From NCBI GenBank assembly GCA_023974075.1, contig CM043796.1:28064821-28128820 (forward strand): a DNA stretch of 64,000 nucleotides, in the 5' to 3' direction. A program made the position numbers and the translations under genes. The notes under the pieces were generated by a model. It did not search any database, had not been told where the DNA came from, and saw nothing but the letters and a program-made list of their open reading frames with translations. The stretch is from Chaenocephalus aceratus (lineage: Eukaryota > Chordata > Actinopteri > Perciformes > Channichthyidae). Below, piece after piece: positions 48,766 through 60,898 of the stretch; within the stretch, counting starts at the first letter, position 1; each line of letters starts with the position of its first letter.

Positions 48766-49955
48766 TGTAACAGAGCTGTTCTGTTTAACTTCATTATAGT
48801 CTGCTAGATTTTTGTAGAAACTTTGTGATCCGTTATTTGAATAGTTGAGGCTTTTAATTTAACAGTCAGTGCTGCTGCTGCTGCTTCTTCAAAGACTACA
48901 ACATGCTCTTATATCATACGTGGCCTTATCTTGATTGCATTTGGAAAAGAAACCAAAGACGCATCATGCTAACATAGTTTCATATTACCGGAGAGGCTAA
49001 GCAGAAACAGCAGAGGAGGCCCACGAATAGTTTGTAGCAGGAAAGGCAGGATGACAGGGATGCCTGTGTTCCTCTAAAGCAACACGGTGTTTGTGTGGAG
49101 TGTAAACATGGGAGATCTTCCTTGCATCAGCGTATGACACGGCCACGAAGAGATAATAGGAAAACAAGAGCAGAGGATCCAGTATCAAGTGGAGAAATGA
49201 AGATTTTCTTCTTTGGTTTTCTGGCCATGGATAATGTCGGAGAAGTAGAAGATGATAAGGATGTGTTTCTGAATGTGTGTACTTGGCCGTGGATGTGGTG
49301 AGCTCACAGGTTGAGGTTCGGGGGGAGGGTTGAGGAGCCGTAGACTGAGCAGAAGAATGCCTGTGCTTGTAGGTGAGATGGAAGTTTCTCAGTGTGGGGA
49401 AACTTCAGGAAGTAGCTGTCAACGTTATGACTGACTCGAGTTAATTGATGCATGATTTCACTATAAACACTCGGTCCACAATATATATATTGTTGGGATT
49501 GCTTTAGGACGTATAGAAGTGTTTCTCGCAGTTTGACCACGAGCGGTTCTGTTGTGCAAGGACACGAGCACTGATGGCGCAATACGCAATCCTGCCAACG
49601 TTTTCATACTGTTCTGATCTACGATGCTTAGAAGAGCAGCCAAGTGTCAACAAAGAGGGAAGAAGAGGGTTACTCGCACGTCAACACATCTATAAACATC
49701 GGAAAAATCGGAAAAATAAGGACTATGCAAATAGTTTGAGGAAAGAAATCCATTCGAAACGTTTGTAGTTCACAAGGATACACACCGTGCTATGGGTTGG
49801 TATCAGTGGATATTAACATAACCTTAAAACCCCTTTAATTACTGTTAGCTTCCTCAATCATTCATTGGCAGCGTGATGGCTAAAAGAGACGGTCCTGACC
49901 CAACCTTCAGGCACTCGAGGCACACGTGCAGCTATGTGGCAGCTATAGCCTTTTT

Positions 49956-50220
49956 CGGGGCGACTGTGACTCCAAGGCAGTGAAGTATTCCAATCCGAAA
50001 GATGTGGGTTCAATCCCAGCCTCTCGCAGTCAACATGTCGATGTACCCTTGGGCAACACTTAACCCCAGTTGCTCCCGATGGTATGTGTGTTAATGTTTG
50101 ATTCCTTGAGCACAATGGCTCTGTGTGAATGAGGTGTGAAAGGTTGAATGAGACTTGTAGCCAAAGCACTTTGAGGGGTCATAAAGACTGGATAAAAAGT
50201 GCTATTTAAGTTCAATCCAC
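49956..50220 (+). mobile_element. tRNA-derived SINE, long type
   Basis: A decayed tRNA-like head with B box GTGGGTTCAATCCCAG is followed by CATGTCGATGTACCCTTGGG, CACTTAACCCCAGTTGCTCC and the tail AAGCACTTTGAGGGGTCATA with AAAAAGTGCTATTTAAGT. This tail resembles the LINE tails at 24810 and 45545. Confidence 0.75.
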
Positions 50221-50451
50221 TTTCCACGGATTGTTGTTTTCTGGCAAATACTCTTCTGTTGAGTAAGTGTGTCTGTGAAGTATAAGTACATGCAGTAATT
50301 ACTCAAAAGGAGGCGTGAGAGTCAGTGACAAGTTCCTTTAGGCTCGGGGAGGTTACCATACTCACCAGTACTACTTTTGGACACCAAGGTAGAATGGGTT
50401 CTACTCTGGCACCGACTGTCTGCCCTCCAAGAAACTCGTAAAAAGATATTT

Positions 50452-50634
50452 GGAGGTGTGTGGCGCAGTGGATCGTGCGTAGGTGTTCGGATCAGGGGGG
50501 CACAAGTTCAAACCCCACTGCAGTCGGCAAGTCGTTGTGTCCCTGGGCAAGACACCCCAAATTGCTCCTGGGGGACTGCCCACAGTATTGAGTATGTAAG
50601 TCGCTTTGGATAAAAGCGTCTAACATGTAATGTA
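50452..50634 (+). mobile_element. tRNA-derived SINE with L2-type tail
   Basis: A box TGGCGCAGTGGATCG and B box AAGTTCAAACCCCACTG lie at normal tRNA-like spacing. The tail GTAAGTCGCTTTGGATAAAA then GCGTCTAACATGTAATGTAAT equals the 3' end of the LINE at 60899 onward (minus strand). ATATTT flanks both ends (50446-50451, 50635-50640), a short target duplication. Confidence 0.85.
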
Positions 50635-50655
50635 ATATTTCAGAAGTAGTAACGC

Positions 50656-51158
50656 TACTTCAGGGGGTCCGCGGGGTCTTAAAAAGTATTAAAAGTTGAT
50701 AAATCAATTTAGCGAAAATGAAGGCTATTAAAAATATTAAACGGCATTTTCCAAGGTTTTACATTTTGTAGCTTGTTTTCAGTAAGTATCTAAATGGTCC
50801 AGAGAGGTTGTGTCTACAGTCTGCCTGATTGTAATCATGGCGTAGGTGTGTAGTGTGATTCTGTGGAGTTTATTGATGTTGGGTTTGACGTCATCTGAAC
50901 AGGACATCGCACGCTCACTGCTTGATAGCGCGCGAAGCTCCGTTTACGCCGGTTGCTAAGCAACATCGTTATGGTGAAATGCAAGTCTGCGTCCAAATGG
51001 TTGGAAGATAAGGAGGAAGGACAATCAATACTGTATATAGTCAATGTGAGGTGAAGTGTGTCGCCAAGGTAACCGGTTAGAACTCCAAGTGGCGATGAGG
51101 TCTTGAAATGTATGGAAAAGGTCTTAAAAGGTTTTACATTCGACTTCAGGATTCCTGC
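50656..51158 (+). mobile_element. Dispersed element H copy 2
   Basis: Near-identical to 33085-33564 with small indels (for example an extra CACTGCTTGATAGCGCGCGA near 50915). The short MGKCK frame is replaced by MVKCKSASKWLEDKEEGQ. Confidence 0.75.
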
Positions 51159-51959
51159 ACACACCCTGAGTAATCACAAAGGAGCTAGAAAGCGACCACG
51201 CACGTATTCATGTGAGGGAACATTAACCACATTGAATTGCAACCTGTTTGCTATCATCGTGGGAGCAAACAGGTACACAACATGTCTTGTGAATAATTAT
51301 TATGCCATACATCGTAAGTCCGCCATTGTAGTTAAGAGGGATATTCACAGTGACGTCACAATGAGGCTTCTTTGGGGCTCAGGCCAGTGGAAAAGCAAAC
51401 TGGTTTTTACGTCTAACTTTTCACTGGGAAAGGAGTATTACTACTAACCAGTGCTCCTTCTGGACTGTGTTACTCAGAGGTGGGGGTTGTGAGGGTCTAC
51501 AGCCGTCATTACTGCGCTCTTGGATGGAGTTATCACTCGCGGCTGTTTGGGGAGGAAACCTTTAAATGGGAGTTCAATTTGTTACTTCTGTGTGGAGATT
51601 TCCACCCGTGTCCCTAATGTCTGGAGGAGGTAATTTAGGTAATGGGGGAGGGGGTTTTAGTGTAGGATGAGGAGGGTGAACTTGTCTCGCTGGATGGTCA
51701 TAGACGAGGGTGGGAGCTTTATCAGTTGTTTAGTTTCTCGGATCACCTCTTGAAACTGTATAGTCTATTACGTGAGAGAGAGACCCTCCTCATTCAACCC
51801 CTCCACACACACTCAGAGGTCAAAGGTCAGCTGAAGCACTCATTAAACTGCCAGGTGTTTTTGTTTCTTAACTTGTATGTTAAAGAGGTGTGTCACAACA
51901 GCTATTAATCAAGAGCCTGCCTGGAAATGTGTATTTCCAAACGTATATTTTCCACATGT

Positions 51960-52075
51960 ATATTAATTTAACTTTTTATTTTGTAATGCTATTTTATTTC
52001 TATTTCTGGACTGTTTATTTCTTGTGTCTTAATTTCTCTTATGTACATTGCCTTGATCAATAAAGTACCTATCAA
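51960..52075 (+). mobile_element. LINE 3' tail
   Basis: TTGCCTTGATCAATAAAGTA with preceding TTTATTTC runs is a typical fish LINE tail. It feeds directly into the ATCT array. Confidence 0.45.
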
Positions 52076-52609
52076 TCTATCTATCCATCTATCTATCTAT
52101 CTATCATCTATCTATCTATCTAGCTATCAATCCATCTATCCATCTATCCATCTATCTCTATCTATCTATTATCTATTATCTATCATCTATCCATCTATCT
52201 ATCTATCCATCTATCCATCTATCTATCTATCTATCCATCTATCTATCCATCTATCTACTATCTATCTATCTATCCATCTATCCATCTATCTATCCATAAT
52301 CTATCTATCTATCATATATCCATCTATCCATCTATCCATCTATCCATCTATCCATCTATCTATCTATCCCATCGACCACCATCAGCTATCCATCGATCGA
52401 CGATCCATCCATCTATCTATCAATCCATCATCATCCATCTATCCATCCATCTATCTATCTATCTATCTATCCATCTATCCATCTATCTATCTATCTATCC
52501 ATCTATCTATCCATCCATCTATCTATCAATCCATCTATCCATCTATCCATCTATCCATCTATCTATCAATCCATCTATCTATCTATCCATCTATCCATCT
52601 ATCTATATA

Positions 52610-52649
<40 letters not shown>

Positions 52650-52656
52650 TCTCTGT
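52073..52656. repeat. (ATCT/ATCC)n tetranucleotide array ending in (CT)n
   Basis: About 540 bp of interleaved TATC and CATC tetramers, then a CT run of about 30 bp. A 228-codon open frame through it is a repeat artefact. Confidence 0.97.
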
Positions 52657-53215
52657 ATACAACACATGGTCTCAGCATGTGTGTGTATTTGTGTTTCCTA
52701 GAAGAGGAAGGTTGGGGGTGTTTTTAATCTTGCAGGAATCCAACATGTGCCTGGCCATTGTCTTTTTGGATCAGAAGATATTTGAGGCCACAGGCAGTGT
52801 TGTTGCGTCTGTTCATAATTATCCTGTTAAAGTGTCCCGGGATGTGTGCTCGTGTTTTATGGCGCATACTTCTCTACCCGTGTAACTCTGTAGAGGGACT
52901 TTATATTCGATTCTGGATCCCTCTCGCATTCCCTCTCAACTCAATTCATAGAAACATTCGCACATGCATCACTCTGCACCATTCCTGGATGATACAGATG
53001 TAAAGAGAGACGCTATAATAACACATAATGAAGAATTTCTTTCATTAAGTTTAAAATTAAGTTGTTATCAATATAGCCTTCTCCAAGTGGGTAAACTCAT
53101 CTCCCCTATTATGAATCCATGCACTATCCCACCCTCTATTCCCAACCATACTCTCTGCAGTCAAGATGCATTGTGGGGAATGTAGTCACAAGGAGGAAGA
53201 ATATGTGAATACTTT

Positions 53216-53350
53216 TTACTGCTGTGTTATTTCTATTTTGAGATGTCTACATTTTAGAATAGTTTATTTCTACTATTTACAATGCCTTGTTTTTTCTATG
53301 CTGCTGCAACGCAAAGAGTTCCCAATTTGGGATCAATAAAGTACATCTTA
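53216..53350 (+). mobile_element. LINE 3' tail
   Basis: TATGCTGCTGCAACGC and CCCAATTTGGGATCAATAAA then GTACATCTTATGTT is a common fish non-LTR tail. No coding portion is left. Confidence 0.5.
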
Positions 53351-55235
53351 TGTTATTTACTCACACCCTACAGCCCATAATGTCGCATTCTGCAGAGGAG
53401 AAGCAGAATATATTTTTAATTGACTCCAAAATGTTCAAGTTCTTGACATTTTGATTTAAAAGTCTGCATAATTTGTACTTAATTCATTCTAATTAGTTGA
53501 AAAACCAACGTCTATCACAAAAAATACTTATAAATTATGTTCAGAAGAGAAAAGAAGAGTCCTGGTGGTATATTTTTATTTTCTATTTTATTACCGACCT
53601 CCAATGGAGTTTAACTCTTGGCGAAAGTCAAGCGTCTGAGCCTAAATCACCCTTCTCAGGTCCACAGCATGCGTTGAATGAAGTAAGATGTGTGATAATT
53701 GAAGGACTGTTATGAGCCCTACACATCAGAAGGCCTGCAAACCAACATTGAGATAATGTCATGGTGTACAGAAGACGTGTGGATTGATTCATCTGTTGAA
53801 CCTGAAGCATATCTGTCCGTGGAGACCGAGGAGTAAAAGGTGCTGAAAGCTCCCAGTAAGCGCTGCTGGCCTTCACAGTCTGCCATGGCTCTGTGGAAAT
53901 ATGTTAACAGCAGGGTTGTTAAACTAATAGCCTGTCCCTCCTCTGCAGCAGATGCTTTGTTAATCATAGCTCAGAGACGAGGGCTGAAGAGGAAGGCTTC
54001 AAAAAGGAAATTGGCGTAGAGTTGTTCTTGGTTTGTTCACAACTTAATCTGTAATATTCTGCTGGTACCTTCAGCTCCGCCTCCTGCTCTTCCCCCAGAC
54101 TGAAGGAAAGAATGACTAAGAGCTGGTATGGAGAAAGATAAACAGTTGACACTAGAGCTTTGTTTTACATGAACCCAAAGCTTTCTTTTTCATGGCTGAC
54201 ACTATTACCAAAGCTTGGTATGCACATTCTTATCAGAGAAGCCATAAAATGCGAATGAATCAGCCTCCTCTCCCCCCTCCACCACGACCTTCCCGGCCTC
54301 ATTTATTGTCCTGTCTTTGAGCCTCCAAATGGCCAAATATTTGAAGGGAAGTGCCTCCATTTTTACGAGATAGCTATTGTTGTTTTAACTCAGTCGTGGG
54401 TATGGAGTTACCTCTGTGATGGGGCTGGTGAGGTGGGAAAACCGCATCAGAGCAACTGAAGGGGAAATACCAGTGCAGTTAAATTATAGTATTGGATATC
54501 GAGAGAGTGCCGCAGATACAGAAAGACTGTGAAATGTCCCGGCGATATTAAGGATGGAGCCTGTGTGACAGACAGCAGACGTCACATCTGGAAATGGTTT
54601 ATGTTTGGGAGAAACTTCACCACTTTCTGTAAGGAGCTTGATGTTGCTTCCAGTAGAGCAGGGAACAAAAGCAAGTGTGTTTGGTTAAAATTCAACATGT
54701 GTATAGATCCACATATCAGATAACAGGAGCTTGAGTTCATGGCTTCACATGGAACATACCAGAGTGCTCAGGAAGTTACGTTAAGAGTTCAGTATGCTTC
54801 AAATTAATGTTGGCATTTCCCCTCAAGGTGTGGGAGAGAACAGGTTTTAAAAGCTGACCATCCAAAAAACACTAACTTGAAATGTCTCCTTCGCACTAAG
54901 GCCCCATTTGTCCGTTTTTTTTAGCCACTATGGAGCTGAACTTCTCAACAAGCTCAAAATAATGTGTCAACAAACGACCACTCCACATCCAGCGAGCACA
55001 GCAGCAAAAGTACATTTCCAATATTTCCAAAGTTTGTTTATCACTTTTCTTTCAATTCAGTCTCTCACTTACAGTCTCTAGTGTTAGGTCGATTTGTAAG
55101 GTTGTCTAAAGGTATTTATTTACTATAAGGCCAGCTAATAACTAGCCAAGCATACACTGAAATCCTTGGTTTCCACCCAAGAAAGGATGTAGACGTATCT
55201 GCCGACTGCATGGTCAGTCCTCTCAGGTCCTCTTA

Positions 55236-55872
55236 TGGCGCATTTCCACAACAGCGATTTTTGGTTGCGTCTCCACTAGGCGTAGTTCCGGCTAGCGGGT
55301 ACTTTTTCACAGTTTTCTGGCTCTCCAAAATCGAGGTTCTTTCCGGGCCAACAACCGGGCTGAGTATGCTAAACTAGAGAGAGAATCGCTGGCAACTACA
55401 ACAAAATGAACATATTTGACCGTGATTTGTTTAATTGTCTGCAGACAGACGGCAGGCGGAAAAGCTTTTTAGACCTTTTAAAATGCGTGTTTTCAGAATG
55501 GAGATCGGCTAAGCTAACGCAGTATATGCTCCGACCGTCCACACTCACAGCAACGGACTATACAGACAAATAAAAACCAGCGACTGTATTCTCCATGACA
55601 CAGGCAGTCTGTGGTTTGTACTTGTTTAACTTCTGTCTAGTTTCTGAACAGATATGAGGAGCTGTGAGCTCTGAGGGCTAACAGCTAACGGCTGATGTTG
55701 GTTTTGTGTTTCGCATTGAAGATGACGTCGCGGCTCTGCCTACACTGCGTTACTATAGTTACTGCCCCAGTTTCTAAACTGTAATGGAAATGCAGCATAA
55801 AGTGAGCCTGGCCTACCAAGGCCTAACTATACCGTACTAAGCCGTGCGAGGCCCTGCAGTGGAAATGCGCCA
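55236..55872. mobile_element. MITE family E copy 2 (Harbinger-like), 637 bp
   Basis: The ends TGGCGCATTTCCAC and GTGGAAATGCGCCA. TTA lies on both sides (55233-55235, 55873-55875). Confidence 0.9.
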
Positions 55873-56100
55873 TTAGATCTTCTCGGTTCTTTTCAGGTCA
55901 TCTGATACCTCATTCACACCAACGGTGTTTCAGGGCCGGTTCGGAGCTGGAGCTTGAAAAGCACCGGGTTTTCCTGTTCACACCGCAGCGGAGCATTTCA
56001 TTTCAAACCTTTATTTAACCAGATTGGTCCCATTGAGATCATAGATCTCTTTTTCAAGGGAGACCTGCAGCCTCTTAGCTCCGGAATGCGGTTCGTTTCA

Positions 56101-58836
56101 TCTATCCATCCATCTTCTCCCGCTTATCCGTGGTCGGGTCGGGGGGTAGCAGTTCCAGCAGAGAGCCCCAAACTTTCTTTTCCCTGGCGACATCAACCAG
56201 CTCTGACTGGGGGATCCCAAGGCGCTCCCAGGCCAGCGAAGAGATATAATCCCTCCACCTGGTCCTAGGTCTACCCCTTGTCTCTTCCCAGCTGGACGTG
56301 CCTGGAACACCTCCCTAGGGAGGCGCCCAGGTGGCATCCTAACTAGGTGCCCGAACCACCTCAACTGGCTTCTTTCGACGCGAAGGAGGAGCGGCTCAAC
56401 TCCGAGTCCCTCCCTGATGACCGAACTTCTCACCTTATCTCTAAGGGAGACACCAGCCACCCGGCGGAGGAAACCCATCTCGGCCGCTTGTATCCGCGAT
56501 CTCGTGCTTTCGGTCATGACCCATCCTTCATGACCATAGGTGAGGGTAGGAACGAAAATGGCCCGGTAGACAGAGAGCTTTGCCTTCTGGCTCAGCTCCC
56601 TTTTCGTCACAACGGTGCGGTAAAGCGACTGCAGTACCGCTCCCGCTGCTCCGATTCTCCGGCCCATCTCACGCTCCATTGTTCCCTCACTCGAGAACAA
56701 GACCCCGAGATACTTGAACTCCTTCACTTGGGGTAAGGACTCATTCCCTACTTGGAGTGGACAGTCCATCGGTTTCCTGCTGAGAACCATGGCCTCAGAT
56801 TTGGAGGTGCTGATCCTCATCCCAGCCGCTTCACACTCGGTTGCGAACCGATCCAGTGAGTGCTGAAGGTCGCAGACCGATGAAGCCATCAGAACCACAT
56901 CATCTGCAAAAAGCAGTGGTGCAATCCTTAGTCCACCGAACTGCAGACCCCCCCCCCCATGACTACGCCTCGAAATCCGATCCATGTATATCACAAACAG
57001 GATTGGTGACAAAGCGCAGCCCTGGCGGAGGCCAACCCTCACCGGAAATGGGTCCGACTTACTGCCGAGGACCCGGACACAGCTCTCGCTTTGGGAGTAC
57101 AGAGATTGGATGGCCCTGAGTAGAGACCCCCTCACCCCATACTCCCGCCACCTCCCACAGTAACTCCCTGGGAACCCGGTCATACGCCTTCTCCAAGTCT
57201 ACAAAACACATGTAGACCGGATAAGCGTACTCCCAGGCCCCCTCCAGGATCCTTGCGAGAGTAAAAAGCTGATCCGTCGTTCCACGACCAGGACGGAATC
57301 CGCATTGTTCCTCCTCAATCTGAAGTTCGACAATCGGCCTGACCCTCCTTTCAAGTACCTTGGAGTAAACTTTCCCGGGGAGGCTGAGTAGTGTGATGCC
57401 TCTGTAATTGGCACACACCCTCTGATCCCCCTTTTTGAAAAGGGGGACCACCCCCGGTCTGCCACTCCTTCGGTACTGTTTCCGACTTCCACGCAACGTT
57501 GATGAGACGTGTCAACCATGACAGTCCCTCAACACCCAGAGCCTTCAGCATTTCCGGGCGGATCTCATCCACCCCCGGGGCTTTGCCACTGTGGAGTTGT
57601 TTGACGACCTCAGTGACCTCCCCCCGGGAGATTGGTGTTGATCCCCCGTCATACTCCAGCTCTGCCTCTAACATAGAGGGCGGAGTTGTCGGGTTCAGGA
57701 GTTCCTCAAAGTGTTCCTTCCAACGCCCCAACACTCCATCAGTTGAGGTCAACAACGTCCCATCCTTACTGTACACAGCTTGGATGGTCCCCTGCTTCCC
57801 CCTCCTGGTGTCGGACAGTTTTCCAAAACAACTTTGGTGCCGCCCGAAAGTCCTTCTCCATGTCTTCTCCAAACTTCTCCCACACCCGCTGCTTTGCCTC
57901 GGCCACGGATGAGGCTGCTGCCCTTCGGGCCTTTCGGTACCTTGCAACTGCCTCGGGAGTCCCCCGGGATAATAAATTCCGGAGTCTCCCAGCAAGACTA
58001 AGGAGTCCCCTTCAGGAGCCCCATACAGGACTCTTTCCAGGGTCTCCAAGAAGGCCGAATACTCTGAACTGCTGTTGGGTGCATAAGCACACACAACAGT
58101 CAGAGTTTTCCCCCCATAACCCGCAGGCGTAGGGAGGCGACCCTCTCGTCCACTGGGGTAAACTCCAACAACGAAGCACCTAACCGGGGACTTGTGAGTA
58201 TCCCCACACCCGCCCGGCGCCTCACACCTTGAGCAACTCCGGAGAAGAATAGAGTCCAACCCCTATCCAGAAGTAAGGTTCCAGAGCCGACGCTGTGCGT
58301 AGAGGTGAGCCCAACCAGATCCAACTGGTACCGCTACACCTCCCGCACAGCTCCGGCTCCTTCCCCCCCAAGAGGTGACGTTCCACGTCCCCAAAGCCAG
58401 CTTCTGCCGCCCGGGTCTGGTCCGTCGAGGACCCTCCGCTTTCACTGCCACCCTTCTGGCAGCGCACCCGACCCCATCGATGTTTCCCGTAGGTGGTGGG
58501 CCCGTGGGACGGAGAAGCGGAGGTGTTGCCCACGTTGCCTTTTCGGGCTGGGCCGGCCGGGCTCCGTGGCAAGCCCGGCCACCAGACGCTCGCCGACGAG
58601 TCCTCCTTCTGGGCCTGGCTCCAGAAGGAGACCCCGGGCTTCCTCCGGGCCGGGTATCCTCACTTCCTGTGTCGTCTTTCATGAGGTCTTTTGAACCAAT
58701 CTTAGTCTGGCCCCTTGCCTGAGACCAATTTGCCATGGGAGACCCTACCAGGAACACAAGGTTCCAGACAACACAGCCCCCAGGTTCATCAGGGCACAAA
58801 CCTCTCTACCACGGTAAGGTGCTGGTTCTTCAGAGA
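56101..58836 (-). mobile_element. Rex3-like (RTE-clade) LINE, near full length, frame-broken
   Basis: On the minus strand it carries, in order, a proline/arginine-rich lead, an AP-endonuclease start (LGTWNVTSWGG), endonuclease VCAYAPNSSSEYSAFLETLE, RT blocks (GKAPGVDEIRPEMLKALG, CGFRPGRGTTDQLF, DLEKAYDRVPRELLW, RVGLRQGCALSPILFVIYMD), catalytic FADD (56899-56910) and the tail LRWFGHLVRMPPGRLPREVF. The 3' end reads into GGATGGATAGA, the GATG-type tail of Rex3. At least four frameshifts inactivate it. An 11-bp duplication GGTTCGTTTCA flanks it exactly (56090-56100, 58837-58847). Confidence 0.9.
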
Positions 58837-58873
58837 GGTTCGTTTCAAGCACCAACAAATTGTCCGGCGAGAG

Positions 58874-59225
58874 CAGTGCTTCTCAAAGTGTGGTCCGCGG
58901 GCCACTGGTTGTCCATGATCGCCCCTAGTGGCCCGTGAGTATATAGGTAACATTTCACATTTGAAATTAATTAATTAAGTTTTCCGCACTCTCGCGCGAA
59001 TATTTCCGCAAAGGAGCGAGCTTATGTTTAACTTTCAATTGCATTCATATAGCCCAGCGCAACACCTTCATCACACATGTTGCCACTTCTTTGTACCAGT
59101 TTCAGGCGATTTGTAATCTGTTCTAGAAAAACGATGTGTTTTGGAATATTTGTGGAGTTAGGTGGTCCGCGAGTGTTTTTGATTGGTTAAGTGGTCCTCG
59201 GTATGAAAAAGTTTGAGAAACACTG
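58874..59225. mobile_element. 352-bp hAT MITE, same family as 6808-8701, reverse
   Basis: The ends CAGTGCTTCTCAAAG and GTTTGAGAAACACTG. Flanks GGCGAGAG (58866-58873) and GGCTAGAG (59226-59233) match 7 of 8. Confidence 0.92.
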
Positions 59226-60824
59226 GGCTAGAGCAAAAGCACCGCATACGTCACGCTTACGTCGAGGCGGGGGCGGGGCAGGGGCGGGATCAACTCCTGA
59301 ACAACAACAAAAAGCCCGCGTTTTATCCAGTTTGTACACAACGATGGAGAAACTTAACAAGCAGCAGTGGTCCACTGAAGAGACCAGCTACCAGCTGGGA
59401 ATCTGGTCTTCCGAAGAGGCACAGAGGAAGCTGGAGCACAATCGGCCATTGTTGTTGTTGTGGTGTGTGAGCTGTGAGGGGTTTCCGCGCGGTTTGGCTT
59501 TATGAAGCAGGCACGCAAACGGTTACGTCATGACGCAAACGATGACGCGGCACCAGTCGGACTCTGGGCGGTGTGAAAATTCCCGGAACTAAACCGAAGA
59601 ACCGGTTCTGAACCTGAAAAGCTCTAGCACGGAGCTTGAACCGGAGTTGCGTTGGTGTGAATGAGGTATTAGGTACTCTCGGGTATTCTCAGGTCTCTTC
59701 ATGTCCCCTCAGATCTCTTTCCCGGTCCTCTCAGGTCTTTTTAAGTCCTCTTGCGTCCTTTAAGGTCGTCTAATATCTGCTCAGGTCCTCATGTCCTCAA
59801 AGGCCCTCTGTAGGTCTTCTTAGGTCCTTTCAGGTCCACTCACTTCCTCTCAGATCTTCTCAGGTCCTCTCCTTATTTTCAACAGCCAGTTCATTTCAGC
59901 TGCTTTGAGCAAACAAAAGAAACACAGACAGACCAACGTCCTTCAGATATGAGGTCATCATTGCCCATCACAGACTCAACACTAATTTGCTCCATGCATT
60001 TATCTGCAGCTTACTTTTCCATCACAAGACATTACACGAGACAGTAAAGTGTCTTTAGATCTGAAGCAGCAGACGTCCTTTAGTCCGCAGTATATGGGTC
60101 ACAAACACTGGAGGACTCGCCTCAAAGCAATCCTGTTGGGCTTGTTCTCCCCCGAGGGGCTTCGGATACTCTGACCCCAGCTTTTATATGGGGGGGGGGT
60201 CATAATTTCATTGTCCTCTTTAACAGTGGAGAGAAGCTGTGTGTCGGAGAGGTTAAGCCATTTCACATTCCAACGTTTGAGGAGCAGAAGAATTTCATTG
60301 CCATTTCCACACTGTAGCTTATGTGACAATAACACCTTTGAATCTTGAACACGCGACGTTCAGACTTTCCATCCCACTCCTAACTGGCCTGCAGATTATT
60401 ACTAACCGGCTCGCCCTCGTTTCCCCTGAGAGTCCAGCAGACACAGCGTAGTGGAGAGTAAACGGCTGCTGCTTTAGGTCATAAAGTTTAAGATGGACTC
60501 GTTCACCACTTGTGTCGTCTGCTGCTCCGCCATTCCTGTTTCTTTCAGTATCAAAGGGACGCCGCCAACCCACATTTCACTTGATCTCGTCTCATAGCGG
60601 CTCTGTTCCGCCTCTGAATATCACGGAAGAGTGAAAAGATTAAGCCTTGGTTTCTGCAGCAACACACACTGTTGCTCCAGTTTTGTTTGTTGCTTTGCAC
60701 AACCTGAACAAGGACTGCTATTGGACATCATTACTTTATATGGATGCACGAAATGTAATACACCAAATATAATCAACGCTTTCAGTTCACTTTTGCATCA
60801 TTACCTTTGTGGTTTATATGGATA

Positions 60825-60858
60825 CACACATACACGCACACACGCACGCACGCACACA

Positions 60859-60890
<32 letters not shown>

Positions 60891-60895
60891 CACCA
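60825..60895. repeat. (CA)n/(CGCA)n microsatellite
   Basis: ACACACGCACGCACGCACAC and similar. Confidence 0.95.
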
Positions 60896-60898
60896 CAC

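Larger units (their letters stand above)
55907..59667. mobile_element. MITE L, split by a Rex3-like LINE and a hAT MITE
   Basis: ACCTCATTCACACCAACG at the left matches CGTTGGTGTGAATGAGGT (inverted, near perfect apart from one base) at the right. Inner segments GGAGCTTGAA and CGGTTC.GA recur inverted. Left after removing inserts is about 670 bp. A LINE tail (CTTTATTTAACCAGATTGGT, 56009 on) also sits inside. Confidence 0.78.

Noticed and set aside
49461..49768. Short frames at 49461-49768
   Set aside because: About 60 codons, no recognisable motif, no splice context.
49980..50050. Functional tRNA gene
   Set aside because: The B box is present but the head does not fold into a full tRNA by eye and continues into a SINE body and tail.
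52041..52727. 228-codon Ser/Ile/Tyr/Leu-rich protein
   Set aside because: It is the ATCT/ATCC tetranucleotide array read through.
56347..58722. Plus-strand open frames opposite the Rex3-like LINE
   Set aside because: They are antisense shadows of a GC-rich LINE coding region; the minus strand has the endonuclease and RT motifs.
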